In this document: piece after piece, positions 44,771-57,737 of the stretch
Layout of the letters: the number at the start of each line of letters is the position of its first letter
Position numbering within the stretch: the first letter of the stretch is position 1
Origin: Lota lota
Taxonomy: Eukaryota; Chordata; Actinopteri; Gadiformes; Lotidae
Length of the DNA: 64,000 nucleotides
Assembly: GCA_026745465.1 (NCBI GenBank)
Contig: JACYXH010000479.1
Span: forward strand, 4,450,511-4,514,510
Direction: 5' to 3'
Translations under genes and position numbers: made by a program
Notes under the pieces: model-generated
Database searches by the model: none
The model's input: the letters and a program-made list of their open reading frames with translations, nothing else
Told to the model about the DNA's origin: nothing

Positions 44771-46894
44771 ATGGGGGAGTCGGCGCCGCGTCGCTCCACG
44801 CTCGTCTCCCGCCTGCCCATCTTCCGCCGCAGCAGCAGCAAGAAGCAGGACTCCCTCCCGTCCTCCCCCTCGTCGGGCGGCGTCGGGAATGGCGTCCACA
44901 CCTCCTCCCCGTCCAGCACCAACTCCAGCTCCGGCAGCACGGGCAAACGACGGAGCCTGTTCCGGGCACCGTCGCTTAGCTTCGCCTCCAAGCGCCACAG
45001 CGAGCCGCGAGTGCAGCCGCCAAACCTCAACCTCACCCCTCTGCTGACGACGCAAGGGGGGACGGACGCCAACGGGAACAACCAGCAGACGACGACGACG
45101 ACGACGGCGGCGGCGCCGACCGCCGCTCTGTCGCCGTCAGCGTCGGCCGACGGTGGCGGACGCACCAAGTCGCGGCACTCCTTTGGGTTCGGCAGCCACA
45201 AGCAGAAAAAGATCACGCGGTCCCTGACCGAGGATTTCGACAAGGCGTCTTCCTCGTCCTCCTCGGCCAATCGCAACGTGTTCACAAACTGCATCAGCAG
45301 CTCGGGGACCAATGAGGGGGACGATTCCGGTTTCCTTGACGACTACAGCAAGGTGAGCAGCAGCAACAACAACAGGCGGTCGACGCGGCAGAAGAAGCAG
45401 CTGTTGCCCAAATCCTTCTCGGCTCATCACCGCTTCTCTCGCACCTCGGAGCCCCACAGGCCTCCAGAGGTGACCCTGGAGCCCACCGCATCCGCTGCGG
45501 CCACTGTCCCCGCTGTCCCTGCTGGTGGGCTCACCCCGGGGTCCTGCCCCGGCGATCTCCTGGGTGCTGGACCCGACAGCTCGCTCCAGTCACCCATGAT
45601 ATCGGAGGACAGGACCACCGCCGTCACCCCTTCGGAGTTCGTCCCAATCACGGAGGACTCCGTGTCGGAGGTGGAGGCTCTCCCTGCACCCAGCCCTGCA
45701 TCTGCTGTAGGCCCCGGACCTCCCTCTCTCCCCGGGGAGGAGACTGCCCCAGCACCCACCGATCCTGCCCCCCTAGTCGAGAGCCTCAGCCAGGTGGACC
45801 CTTCCTCCTCCCAGGTAGAGTGCTTTGGTCCCTCTTGTATTCCTTTTGGAACATGTCCTAGCACTTTGACACACCTGATTTCAATTATAATCCCTAATGG
45901 ATTATCTGGATCAGGTGAGCATATGCGTTATTAGGAGGGCAATGTGCTGGATTGGAGCTCCCCAGAGGAACGGATCCACAGCCTCAGTTTTCTCTGTAAA
46001 CTGAATGTTTTTACTGTAAATGGAAATATTTAGTATATATTCTGTGTATAAAATATACAAAACCCTTAAAGTCAAACCCATTACTATAACTCACTTTTTG
46101 GTTGACGGTAATGAAAATGTTTGCTGAATGTTGAGAATAAATAATGCTTTCTTTGATGTGCAAGGCATGTATTACTTTTGTACAAAAAAGTTATGCATTG
46201 TAATATATCATAAAGCATGCCTAGATTAACCCCAAAAACAAACATTTTGCCTCAGGGGTATGAAAAAGGTCTTACGCTCTTATTTCTGAATAAATATGTT
46301 GACCGAAGAAGGTGTGATGTGGCTAATCAGTTTACAATATATATTAAGCACTTTCTGACATATTAATAGATGATGATGTCTTTCTCTTTAGGTGTTTTCC
46401 ACACCTGCCCAGTCCAGCGCAGACCAGCCTCTCCAAGACTCCAGCACTGCCAACCCCACCGACTATGACACTGCTGTCTCCCAGTCAGATCCAGAGACGG
46501 CTATACCCTGCCTTCCCCCACCACCACCACCACCACCACCACCACCACCACCACCACCACCACCACCCTCAGAGCAGCAGCAGCAGCAACAATCACCGGT
46601 GGGGGCGAAGAATGAGAAGGCCAAGCAGAGAGCGGAAGGAGCGCAGGAAAAGAGGACGTTGTACGAGAGGGACAGGAAGGGGTCAGCGGAGGACAGGAAG
46701 TGGGGCTACCAGACGGAGACAACAAGCGAGAGCGAGGCCTGCGTGGTGCGCAGCGAGGGTTGGCACCCAAACCCGGAGCGCACGGAGAAGAGTGGCAGGA
46801 ATGCCGTCTCAGTGCAAGAAGTGGGGAGGGGCAACTGCTGCAGTCATCAGGAGCACAGGCCCTCGCACCTCAGAAAGCCTCACGCAGGTCAGCT

Positions 46895-46927
<33 letters not shown>

Positions 46928-47039
46928 CGTCACACGTTTGCACACGCATTGACACAGATGAATCCTGACTCACACAACCACCTACATAAATGCATGCATT
47001 TTCTCAACCACCCACATACGAATCCATTTCTCTCGCTCG

Positions 47040-47076
<37 letters not shown>

Positions 47077-48386
47077 TCTCTCTGAGACAAACCTCCTTCA
47101 TGTAGGATGTAATAAAACACTGCTTTACACAGATATCCCAGAATACGCCAAATGGATTCCCAATGCACGTACACATCGTTTACAAGTTACATACTTACTA
47201 TACATTGTGTCCGTCGTAACTAATTAAGCAATACTTTTACCCCTTGTGTTTGTAGTACACCAGTGGCGCAGGTCAGAACAAATGCTCCACTTTATTAACA
47301 ATAATGCAGAGGCTCAAAAACACTTCCAACGACACTAATAACCATAATGACCATTACTTTTAATAGCTTAAAAGCAGTGCTCGGGGATCTTTTCTAAACC
47401 GTTTGATTCCATCCTGTGTGTCGGACGCCGGTGATTTGTTAATGTCATGCTCGTGTTTCTCTAGAAAAGCTGTGATGTTATTTCTCAGCGGTGCCCCGGG
47501 TAACAAATTGGATTTGGTACTTTCAGAATAAATCAGAACCCCAAGGCTATGGCTAAAAAAGTATTTCCTAGCAGTGAAGCTGTCAAACACAGCAAGCAAT
47601 GGTGTTGGAAATTATCTTCTCCTCAGGTTCCCAGTGTCCATCGATGTTAGCTGTTATCTTGCCAGCAGGGTCTCCCCACAGTTTCCCCTCTCCTGATCAC
47701 GGCTTGTTTGGTATGACGCTAAAATGTAGAAGAAACTCATCGTGAAAAGGGAACCGAGATGTGGGTGGTTGGTTTTATTTTCTGTTATTGTACGGCTAAA
47801 TAAGGAACTGTAAGTACAATGCTCAATCCTGGGTGGTTTTTGTTGTGTATTGGATCATTGCAGTGGTGCTAACAAACCAGAAGGCATAATCACTATTTAG
47901 TAGTATTGAGTCGTTGAGATGTTTTATCCAAAGTGAATTTGAACTACTCAAGGATAACTTACCCACCCAGAACTTTTTGGTTCACCACCCTACCCACTAC
48001 TGTTTTGCACTGATATAATAAAGTGATACTAATATATTTTTTCTATTAACACTTCCATGTTTTCATTAATGTGGTAGATTATGCCTGAAGAGATAGGAAA
48101 TGGAAATGATAATCAGATAGAATAGGATATAAAAGCTCTCTCCCATGCAGTCTTCTACAAACTCTCATTAACGGAGGGGTTGGCAGGGCAAGTTGTGATT
48201 GTTACTGCACTGTCACGGCCTCTGCTCCTCTCACCGTGAAATGATGTGCTATTAATAGTGGAGCAGAATGGACAGCCTTTTATCCATCTAATAACCGCTC
48301 CGTTTTGCCTTCGTTATGCTTGTTTCAACACGCACGCGCGCAAACAGGCATGCAAACACATACACACATGCACAGACACGAGCATG

Positions 48387-48433
<47 letters not shown>

Positions 48434-50756
48434 TGACTGAACTCTCTGGCTGTTCACTTCTCCATGGTGATGCCGCTGTGATGGGGTCTGACCATCTTGG
48501 CGGTGGTCAAAGGTTGCAGGGTACCAAACCTAGCACCCATTCCAATTGGCCCGGAGCAACTCTCTGCAGCTCAAGGGCGCTTTGAACAAAGGGTTAGGAA
48601 CCTCTGCCCAGGCTGGGCTGTGTGAGGGCGGGTTCTGAGGTAAAATTACTACTGAGTACCAAGGAGGGCCAATAGCTGCTCTTTATGAGTATTAAGAATG
48701 TATTTTGTTGCCGGGGGAGGAATTGAAAGTCTAGCGGTCATGTTAATGTTTGTGTAGGGATTCAATTGTTGCTAAGCAATACAATATGCAACCCAATGTA
48801 TATTAGAACAAGGTAATGCCTCTCATTCTTCTACTCAAAGTTTGTTATGCATGATAAGAAGTTTTTAGTTTTTCTTTACAGCTATTTGTTTATAGTTACA
48901 AGTTATTTGTACTGTCATACTTAATGTTGTGTTACATGATATGTATGAGAACAGACTTAGAACATCTTTGTATGACAACAATCACGTCTAGGAATGATAC
49001 GTACGATAACAGATTACAACAGACAATAATCATGTCCGGGAATAATATGATTGAGGACGAACCTCGTTCTACGGAACGACTGGAATGTTGGCGGGACATA
49101 TGGCGGGACATATGGCGGGATATCCGGTTTCGTTACATGTTTTGGATATTGCTTTGTGAAATGATTGATCCAAAAACTCCATACTTCATACTGGGCTGGA
49201 TCCCAATGGGCCTGTGAAGTGTGAACCCCAACACGTGCCCTGACTCCTCTCCTCCTCCTCTCCTCCTCTCTCCTGTGCAGCCTCCATGTGCAGCAGCGTG
49301 AGCCCCTATCACGGTGTCATGAGGATGGAGAGACGGCTGCGCTCCTCCTCTGAAGGGGCTGGTGGACCCCGTACCCAAGGCAACCATGGTGACACGCACG
49401 GTAACGAGGGCTGTGGTCTGCTCAAGCACAGGAACAACTCCTCCTCGTCCAAACTGGGCAGCCTGGTAGGTTGAGTGTGTGTGGAATTGGTTTTTTTTTT
49501 TTTTTATCTAAATAAAACAATTGGCAACAAAATGTCATTCTTTCATAAATGTCAGAGGCAGCAGGCCTTGTAATCCTCCACTAAGGCTTTCCTCTTTACA
49601 TTCATTCCATCCATCCATCCATTCAAACAAAACTCAAACCCTGTATCTGATTCCGATAACTACCACCTAAATATAAATACATCAATGCAATCAGAGCTGT
49701 CCAGAGTCCAGGCCTCCCTTTTTCAATAAGCTTCTCCTGGTGACTCACAGGCCTACCCAGACTGACCAAGGATCTGTAATCCGTCCCTGCAGTGCATCGT
49801 AGCTCTGCTCTCTTGCCCTTCCAAACCAAGACATCTCAATCCCCAGTTGCTTCCATTCAAGTGGTTGCGGTCTCTTCACTTCCTCTGTGCATTTTGTCCC
49901 GTCAATACAGTACTTTTGGAAACTTTCAAGAAGAAATGCGACAACTCATTTTTGACTTGTCGTCAAGTAAGCTAGCCGTTTTTAAATACATTGCTTTTCT
50001 AGTACTTTCAGAAAAAATCCGGGCCCCAAGGCTTTTGCTAAGGTTATGCTTTTTATTTTCTGCCTTAAAGTCCCAATGTGTAAAATTAAGTAGTAACTAT
50101 CTGTGAGGTTGCACCAAATTAATACTACCCCCCCGCCTCACCCCTCCCTTTCCAAGGACTACGGTGGCCTGTACTGGCCTGTATTGTGTAAGGTGCCTGT
50201 AGGTATTTCCGTTTTGCAAAAATTCAACATTGATTTGAATGGCACCAAGGTTCATTTTTGATGGCTCTAGCAATATTCACCATGGTGATTGTATTTGTTG
50301 TAGGACATGGTGGAGGTAACAGCCTGTTTATGTTTCTCACACACGGTCCTCTTGTTGCATCCACAAACAATGTTTTTCTCTAGAGACGTTCTGGGCTTCT
50401 GTAGAAACATGGTGTTGCAACCTGTCGGCCTCCATGGAAGAGGACCCGCTCGCTATGTAGATATAAAGGGCTCATTCTAGTCTAAGGAAAACACAACGAT
50501 TCTTATTTTCATGGGATTATACACTAATTAAGACTCAATACTTTTGAGTATTATATTCCATTTCTGCCAAGACAGTTCCGCTAGATGCTGCTAAATTCTA
50601 CAAACTGGACCTTTATCTTGTTTGTGGCAGTAGCTAAGTTCTTGAAACGGTAGTTTAGCTTGTAACGACTGAGAGTGTGAGCATGAACTGCACTGCACAG
50701 TGCAGTTTATACATTATGCATTTTATTTAAGGTGTTTAATGAACACACATTTTAGT

Positions 50757-50805
<49 letters not shown>

Positions 50806-53803
50806 CGCGCAGACCAGCACAAACTTGACACAGCCTCATGTAATTCACAAGTCATAATCACAGAAGTTGAGGGAATAACTTAAAGTGGAAGGAGATCATT
50901 TATCAGTGGTGTGCAGGAGGGAACTCTTTCTTCCAGCATTACTCCCTCTAAACAACCTTGAGCTGACTGCTGATGGCTTCTTCTTCTTCTTCTTCTTCTT
51001 CATGTGTATAGTACCTCCAAGTAGCTCCCCAGGATGCATGTGTGTTGCTTGGTCAGCAGCTTTGCCTCCCTGTTTATTTACTTATTTTTTATTTTTGTAG
51101 GACAGGGATATAGAAAATGAATGGAGAGCTCAGATGGGGCTGAGCACCACCCATTTGGTTTGGTTCTCTCAGCCTGCACAGCCTGTCAGGCCTGTGAGGG
51201 TGAGGCGAGGGTCTTGTGAGGGCTTCGGTACACCCAGGAGCTTCTTGCTGAGTCTTTTAAAACAGCATTCGTCCTCCAGGGCTGTGGTGGACCAAGATAA
51301 TTTTTGGCTTACACACTCTCTGCTCCTCCGCCTGTGACCAGGAAGCAGCTGCCTCCATTTAAAACACTTTACGTTGACTTTTTATGTTTAGTGGCAGAAT
51401 CCAAAAAGTGCAGTTTGATCAACAGAAACATAAGGCTTCCTACTGGATTGGGGTTATCTGTCAGAGGGAATGAAGGGGGAGGTCTGGCTAGTGCTTTTAA
51501 ATGCTAAAAGTTTTGAAGTGTAGACCACCAGAAAAGCCTGTACATTCATGATGCACTGAATCAAGCAAGGAATAATGTGTTTAATTTTTGTATACAAAAT
51601 GTGTCTAATATAAAATTGTATATACGATAAGTGCATTAATCTATCCTCTTTGTCTTATTAATATTTATACCTCAGGGCTTAATTCATTTCCTGGTTGTCT
51701 GCTCTTACAAGTCATCAGATATTTGCATGTACATATACTACCAAGACTCAAGGTTAATCCACCAGAGGTTAGCCGGCCTATGCATGGTTTAGTCTCTGTA
51801 GGACATTTCTCGACCTAGGTGGTGTTCAGGGAGCTGATGTACCATATACACAACTGTTGGAAGCGGTTTATATGCTTCACTGTGATAAATCCATGGGTAC
51901 GACTGTTAAGACCTCTCCCATGATGCATTGTCTTTGCCGGCCAGATACATGATCCATCCAACAACTCAACCGTATATCTAAACCTACCAATTACAAACTT
52001 GATACCCAAAAGTAATTGGCGGCCCATAACGAAACTAAATCTTTACAAAGGCATTATGGGGAAAAATAAGGCAAGGGGTAGAGGGAGAAGAGAGATCCTC
52101 TTTAAAGGATAGCTTTGGGCTAAAACAAGCAATTTTAGAGGATGCACATTGGGGCCTATAGCCCCAAAGGATTACATTGCAGCCTGTTTACGCTGATTAC
52201 AGCTGCAGCATTCTCGCTCAATACTGGACCAATTTCCAAAATTGTTGTCCGCAATAGTCCCTCAGACCCAACATGATTGGAAATTAGGGTCCAGGTTGAA
52301 AAATCCCCAAGTTATCCTTTAACTCTCCCTTCTGCCTCCACTGTATGGGGGCGTGCATCTGTGCTGTTGAGCTTTTAACCATTGTACTGAGGAACACACT
52401 GCGATATAAAACGCTTCCATAGTCCCAAGGATATGTATATACATATTTGAGCAGTGCATACACACTGCGTATACATACAATGTTGTTTGTAGCCGTTATC
52501 ACTGCTGCCTTGCCTTCTCATATTAATATTTCTCATCTGTATTATTGTTTGTGCTGCTTATTCTAACCCTTTCCGACTGAAAGAAGAGCGGCTGGTATAG
52601 ACCTGTCTGTACTGATCATATATTTTATCCATAAACAATCATCAACACCTCTCCACTCACAAAAGGCATATTTTTAGATGAATCTATTTAAAATTTCACA
52701 AGCAAGCAGTCTCTCCCACATTACCTACCTGTATGATCTATCTGTCACCATCCATCAACCAATAACGCCTTGGTTGCAATGGTGTTGCTGCATTTCATCA
52801 GTTGTGAAATACATCTGCTGATGCATTTCCACATCTTCAGTGATGGATGTGGATCATCCATGTATTATCATCAGTAGTTGGAAAATAGTTGATAGTCGAA
52901 AGACGGCTTATCCAAAATAACCCATTTAACTCGCAATTCCAAAAATACGTGTGACATAAAAAATGATAACTTGCACATTTCTGTGGAAGCGGATAATACA
53001 ACGTCCCACTGGATATTCCATTTAAGTATTTGTATTTCCCCCCGGCAAATACATGCTCATACTTGTGAAGTACTTCAGTACCACACGTCCTCTAACATGG
53101 TTTCTTTCCCGGAGACCTGCTCGCTGGATCCATATGACCCCACAGCCCTGAAGCATGGAAAATAAAAGTGATTTACACAGAAAATGTATGTCATTTTCAT
53201 CGATGGCTCTTAATAGCTTTGGATGAGTCACCCCTCCATCCGTGACCCGCTTCCTCTCCTTTCTGGATTTGGGCGTCAGTTTGGCCGTCTGTAACGACAT
53301 GTCGTCCCCTTGTAATGAGTTCTGAATTCTGTATGATCTCATAATATATTAATACTAATGTGTATAAAATACGTACGAACATGAGGATTAGTCTCCCGCA
53401 AATCGCACATGCGAGGTAAAACGGGACACCTCTGGATTTTAAAAGCCTCTTTTAAAAAGGTCTCGTGGCTCTAGGCACACATTAAAATGGGTAATTTAGC
53501 TCCAAATGAAGTCTTGCAGTGAAATAATATGGTCTTCATGGCTTTTCCAATACCTTGAAGCTATTAGCTCTAATGCTGCAAAAAGAAGCCCTGTATTCAA
53601 TTGAATTACCCCTGCAATGTGTTTGAATCCTTTTTCTATATTTGCTTCAGTCGCAATGATCCAATATTGCTCTTTCATACGCAGTACAGCATGACCGCAT
53701 GTACAACAGTATTATATGGAGATTTTGCAAGATATTGCCATGGAAAACATTACATTAGGTGTTTGGGGAACATTATTTATTAAATACACATACATCAACG
53801 AAT

Positions 53804-53891
<88 letters not shown>

Positions 53892-56217
53892 GTATGATTT
53901 AATAGTTGGATATGATGCTAAGGTCTAGTACGGCAACACATGGACATCTCAGGTTTGAACGTGAATGTTCCTTCACCAGATGTGAGAGCTGTGTAGAATT
54001 TATGTTATGAAATAGGTCAACTATGTTTAATCATAATTGGCCAACTTCATGTGTGTGTATTTGATCTTTGTATTGTATTCATCTTTAAATACTCAACTTA
54101 TTCTGTCTAAGCCTCCAAAAAAAAGGAAAAAAAAAATAGAAACAACATTTGGTCAGCAAATCAGCCTTTCCAAATTAATTTTCTCATTTACAACTTCTGC
54201 AATTAGAGCAAGTGTGTCAGTATTTGCATCCATTTCTCCATTATTTGTCACATGGACGTTTCATTCTTTGTAACCACAAGAGGGCAGCCTTGCCATTCCA
54301 AACACTAACTGCACCACAATCCCAGTTTTACGACATGGAATTATTTTCTGAATATCCATCAACGTTTTTTATGCAAGGGTATGTACATTTTGCCTAAATG
54401 GCCTGGATGTCCTGAAACGATGAATAGTACAGATGGGATGGTTGTGCATGAAATTGTTGAGTGTCATTTACTGAATTTCAGCCCCATAGACATAGAGCAG
54501 TTAATGTATTAGTAGTTCATTCTGCTAGTAGCAGAACAATACTAGGAGCCATAATCTCTACAAGTTATAGGCACATTATAATGGCACTTTATAATATACA
54601 TTTAAATAGACTTTCTCTCCTTGTGAACCTTTGTTTGATTTCGTTCACATTTTCTTTTCATATTCCCTTTTATGGGGGTGGAATTAACACAGCTATTTTT
54701 TCCATATTGTATTTTATGTTTGTACAACACACCTGCTATGGCTGCTATCCGAGAGCATCACTTAGAAATTCCATTAAAATGCCACAAATATTCAACCCCT
54801 GAAAATGTAATATAATAATACAAACATCCAGTTAAATGTTTCATAATAATATTATTCTATTTGGATGAAACCTAGTAGACGTCACAAAGTGTCAATTAAA
54901 AAAGAAAAACATTCTCGACAAGCAAAATCGAAGTATTATGCAAATAATGATGAACCTTTTTAATAAATGAGCTTGGATCGTAAAAACTAATTGGCAGACT
55001 TTTTTAAATTGCTAATATGAGTTTTCATGGACTTGGATCCTTGGTCAAGGTGCGGCATTTCATAAAAGTGGACTGAAACATGAATCCTCACCATATGTTC
55101 CAAAATAAAATCCCCTACATGGGATCGATAATTATTTGAATGTTATTTTCTGTTCCTCCCTCCCCCAGGATATGCTGAACAACATGGGCTCCTCAGAGTT
55201 GGACGAAGACGATCTGATGTTGGATCTAGACCTCTCTGACGATCAGCGCCATCGCCATGGTAACTACACAAGCTTTCTTTTTTTACAAAGACTTTACATT
55301 GCACATCGGTCCCCTGTTCTAACACAACTGGTGGTCTTTTTCCTTGCCTTTGTGTATGCCTTACTCCTGCTGGTTCCTCTGGTTAGATCCCTACTTATTC
55401 TCTTCCTGGTTGCCTTCCTCCCTTCTAAAACTCATGCCATGCCTACCTTCCTGTTGCTTTGCCCTTCTGTCTTTTCTCTTAATAAACTGAGAGATTCAAC
55501 AGCCGCATTCTCTCACTTGGCACCAAGTCGGCACCTGCCACATGCTTTTGTTGATGCAGCTTTTCTCTAAATCTGTTATTTTGTTGTCACTTGGGCTTTT
55601 TATTCACCCACATCTGACGCCCTTCACATTCCAAAAAGCGATTCAAGATGCTACCACGATGGCTGCCTGCATTCTTTATGTTTTTGTGTAAGTTGTACAC
55701 GTATTTCGATGGGGCAGTCAATTCGCCAATTCTCAAGTCCAAACCAGCTGTTCATGAAGAACAGCAAACTGTATTCATCCCAGTTTTGGTTTACTGTGAT
55801 TTAAAATTGTGTATTTTAAATGTAACATTTTAAGTACACTGATTATCACGCAACACTCTTTATTGTGTTTGACTTAAGAGAGATGCAGGGTATGTTCTAT
55901 GTGAATATTGTATGTGACTGACTCTGATCCAGGCTTTAGGTCAGTTTCTGTGTAAGATTGAAGTCGGATGCATTTATCTCCAGCTCAAAATTATAATTTG
56001 GCCAAACACATTTTAGTTGAGTCTAAATGCATTTTAATGTTAAGTCCAAGAGAATTAAAGAAAGATCGTTTGTTAGGATATTTTAAATGAGCAAAACAGG
56101 AACTGCCTCCATCCTAATAATGTTTTTGCTCTAGGCAAATTTTAAACAAACGTGGCACATCAACATGGTTAGAGTAGATAGTTGACACATACACATAGTC
56201 CCTCTCTCTCACACATG

Positions 56218-56267
<50 letters not shown>

Positions 56268-57604
56268 ACATACACAGCTCCGTAGTTATTCGCAGCCTTT
56301 CCTTTGCATGCTCCGTTATTTCTTTATTCAGACTTAATGGTTCTGATGGCCGTAGCATGAAATTAAAGGTTTGATAAATTGTACTCATAAAGTCAAGTGA
56401 CTAAGCCTGTGTGCTTTGAGACAGTGGAGTTACAGTCTGCAGCATGAAATTATTCATTCAAATTAAGATTTAGAGTCGGAGAGACGCGCTTTGGGTCACA
56501 CAGAACCTAAGGCAGCTCACACAGCCCTCACCCGAAAAAACACGCAATGGGGAATATCCACGCGTATTTGAACACGTGGATAAAAAGGCAGGAGAAGCGC
56601 AAGAGAGCACATACACACACACGCACTGACACACTTATTACAGTCCACTTCTGCCACCACCACCACCACCACCTCCATCATCGCTCTTTACACACACGCA
56701 CTGACGCACTTATTACAATCCACCTCCGTGCCCACCACTATCACCACCATCGCTCTTAACGCACGCACACCAACTGACGCACTTATTACAATCCACCTCC
56801 GTGCCTACCACTATCACCACCATCGCTCTTAACGCACGCACACCAACTGACGCACTTATTACAAACCACCTCCGGCCCCACCACCACCACCACCACCATC
56901 GCTTTTTACACATACATACACAAAATAACAACGCACTCGCACGTTCCCACTCGCTCTCTGAATGGCACTCATCCTTTTACACCCCTCAGGTGGCTAGTTG
57001 TAGCCTTTATTAAAAATCGGGCAGTTTCATGGCAATTTATGGCCGGCGGCACCCTCGACTCCTGGGCATCCGGCGTTCCCAATTCCAGCTGTGACTCATG
57101 CCCTTTAGCATCACACGGCGGGCAGAGGGGTTTGAACACTGGCTGGAGGATCAGCCCAATCCCAGCTCCGTCGTCAACCCCGTCCAGATGCTCCGGCTCG
57201 GGTCAACCCGGACCACAATTAAAAAATGGACCAATTATGGTTCAGGAGTGCCGAGGGACTCGCCATTATCGAGCCCCCCCCCCCCAAAAAGGATAATCCA
57301 CCGTTGAGTCTAATAGGCGGTTTGATGCGAACAGCCATCGCAGTATAATTGATTTAGTAAAGAGGGACCAACGGTAATGGAGCAAAGCAGCTATATTTGG
57401 ATCTGTTCTGTTCAGAGATACTTTCACGCCTAAAATAAATGTACTGAAAAGTGTGTGTGTGTGTTTGTGTGCGTGTATGTATGCGTGTACGTTCACAGTG
57501 TCTAGGGAGGACTCGAGCCAGTCCCTAACCTCGTGTCTGAACCTGCTCCCCTCCCCCATAGAGGGGCCATCAGAACGCCCCCCAGGGAGAGAGATCTTGC
57601 ACAG
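44771..57604 (+). CDS. ccser1: Coiled-coil serine-rich protein 1, N-terminal part (continues right of window)
   Basis: CCSER1 (FAM190A) is a serine-rich protein with a C-terminal coiled coil, linked in the literature to mitosis; its molecular function is poorly known. Coding exons are 44771-45814, 46392-46887, 49281-49465, 55169-55259 and 57499-57604, which together give 640 codons plus two bases in a continuous frame. Conserved blocks: RRSTLVSRLPIFRRS at the N-terminus, SSPSSTNSSSGSTGKRRS, KKITRSLTEDF, GDDSGF, the LLPKSFS region, TPSEF..TEDSVSE, MERRLRSSSEG, NNMGSSELDEDDLMLDLDL and SREDS. The start follows a TAG codon directly (44768-44770) and an acceptor at 44745. The second exon encodes 18 prolines (46515-46568, CCA repeats) then SE and six glutamines. 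The C-terminal coiled-coil exons lie beyond 64000. Introns are short compared with the mammalian gene. Confidence 0.9.
45815..46391 (+). other. ccser1: First CCSER1 coding intron with possible intronic polyadenylation
   Basis: If the donor at 45815 is not used, the frame continues 39 codons to a stop at 45932-45934. AATAAA motifs follow at about 46137 and 46290. A short isoform is therefore possible in principle, but there is no direct support. Confidence 0.25.
46515..46593 (+). repeat. (CCA)n/(CAG)n coding microsatellite in CCSER1
   Basis: An in-frame trinucleotide tract encoding 18 prolines, then Ser-Glu and six glutamines. Length changes in multiples of three would be tolerated. Confidence 0.85.
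46898..47072. repeat. Two (CA)n microsatellites after a CCSER1 exon
   Basis: CA runs at about 46899-46926 and 47044-47073. The first begins about 11 bases after the donor of exon 46392-46887. Confidence 0.85.
48388..48431. repeat. (CA)n microsatellite
   Basis: A CA tract of about 44 bp in the CCSER1 intron between exons 46392-46887 and 49281-49465. The rest of that intron shows a 40-bp phrase at 47515-47560 shared with 50008-50045 and a three-copy 12-bp repeat GGCGGGACATAT at 49090-49123. Confidence 0.9.
50066..50615. mobile_element. MITE-like DNA element with degenerate terminal inverted repeats
   Basis: The left end TAAAGTCCCAATGTGTAAAA is inverted, about 75% identical, at the right end (TTCTACAAACTGGACCTTTA). 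Both ends sit at TA, consistent with a TA target duplication. The internal sequence near 50435-50580 (GAAGAGGACCCGCTC.., then AAAACACAACGATTCTTATT) matches my recollection of a repeat dispersed widely in teleost genomes. It has no coding capacity. Confidence 0.6.
50757..50800. repeat. (GT)n microsatellite
   Basis: A GT tract of about 44 bp in the CCSER1 intron, preceded by a 10-bp-arm palindrome (50686-50695 with 50698-50707). Confidence 0.9.
52101..52322. mobile_element. TTAA-flanked MITE
   Basis: The left end TTTAAAGGATAGCTTTGGG is inverted at the right end as CCCCAAGTTATCCTTTAA. The element is about 220 bp with no coding capacity. The terminal TTAA on each side is what a TTAA-specific (piggyBac-like) duplication would leave. 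It lies in the CCSER1 intron between 49281-49465 and 55169-55259. Confidence 0.65.
52323..55168 (+). other. CCSER1 intron, remainder
   Basis: AT-rich intron with an 83-bp CA microsatellite (53807-53889). I see no exon or defined element in the rest. Confidence 0.55.
53807..53889. repeat. (CA)41 microsatellite
   Basis: A pure CA tract of 83 bp in a CCSER1 intron. Confidence 0.95.
55260..57498 (+). other. CCSER1 intron between exons 55169-55259 and 57499-57604
   Basis: Besides the 73-bp minisatellite (56620-56920), it contains an interrupted CA tract near 56215-56262. The 55260-56200 stretch holds only unremarkable open frames and no recognised exon. Confidence 0.5.
56620..56920. repeat. 73-bp minisatellite, about 4 copies
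   Basis: The phrase CGCACTTATTACAATCCACC recurs at 56632 (diverged), 56705, 56778 and 56851, an exact 73-bp spacing. Units contain internal CAC trinucleotide runs. The two central copies are almost identical. Confidence 0.95.
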
Positions 57605-57609
57605 GTACC

Positions 57610-57737
<128 letters not shown>

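Noticed and set aside
44723-45457. Several open frames antisense to the first CCSER1 coding exon
   Set aside because: The exon is GC-rich and serine-coding, which suppresses stops on the other strand. None resembles a known protein, while the + strand frame matches CCSER1.
49090-49123. Three copies of a 12-mer GGCGGGACATAT
   Set aside because: A very short local tandem repeat with no sign of function, noted only as part of the intron description.
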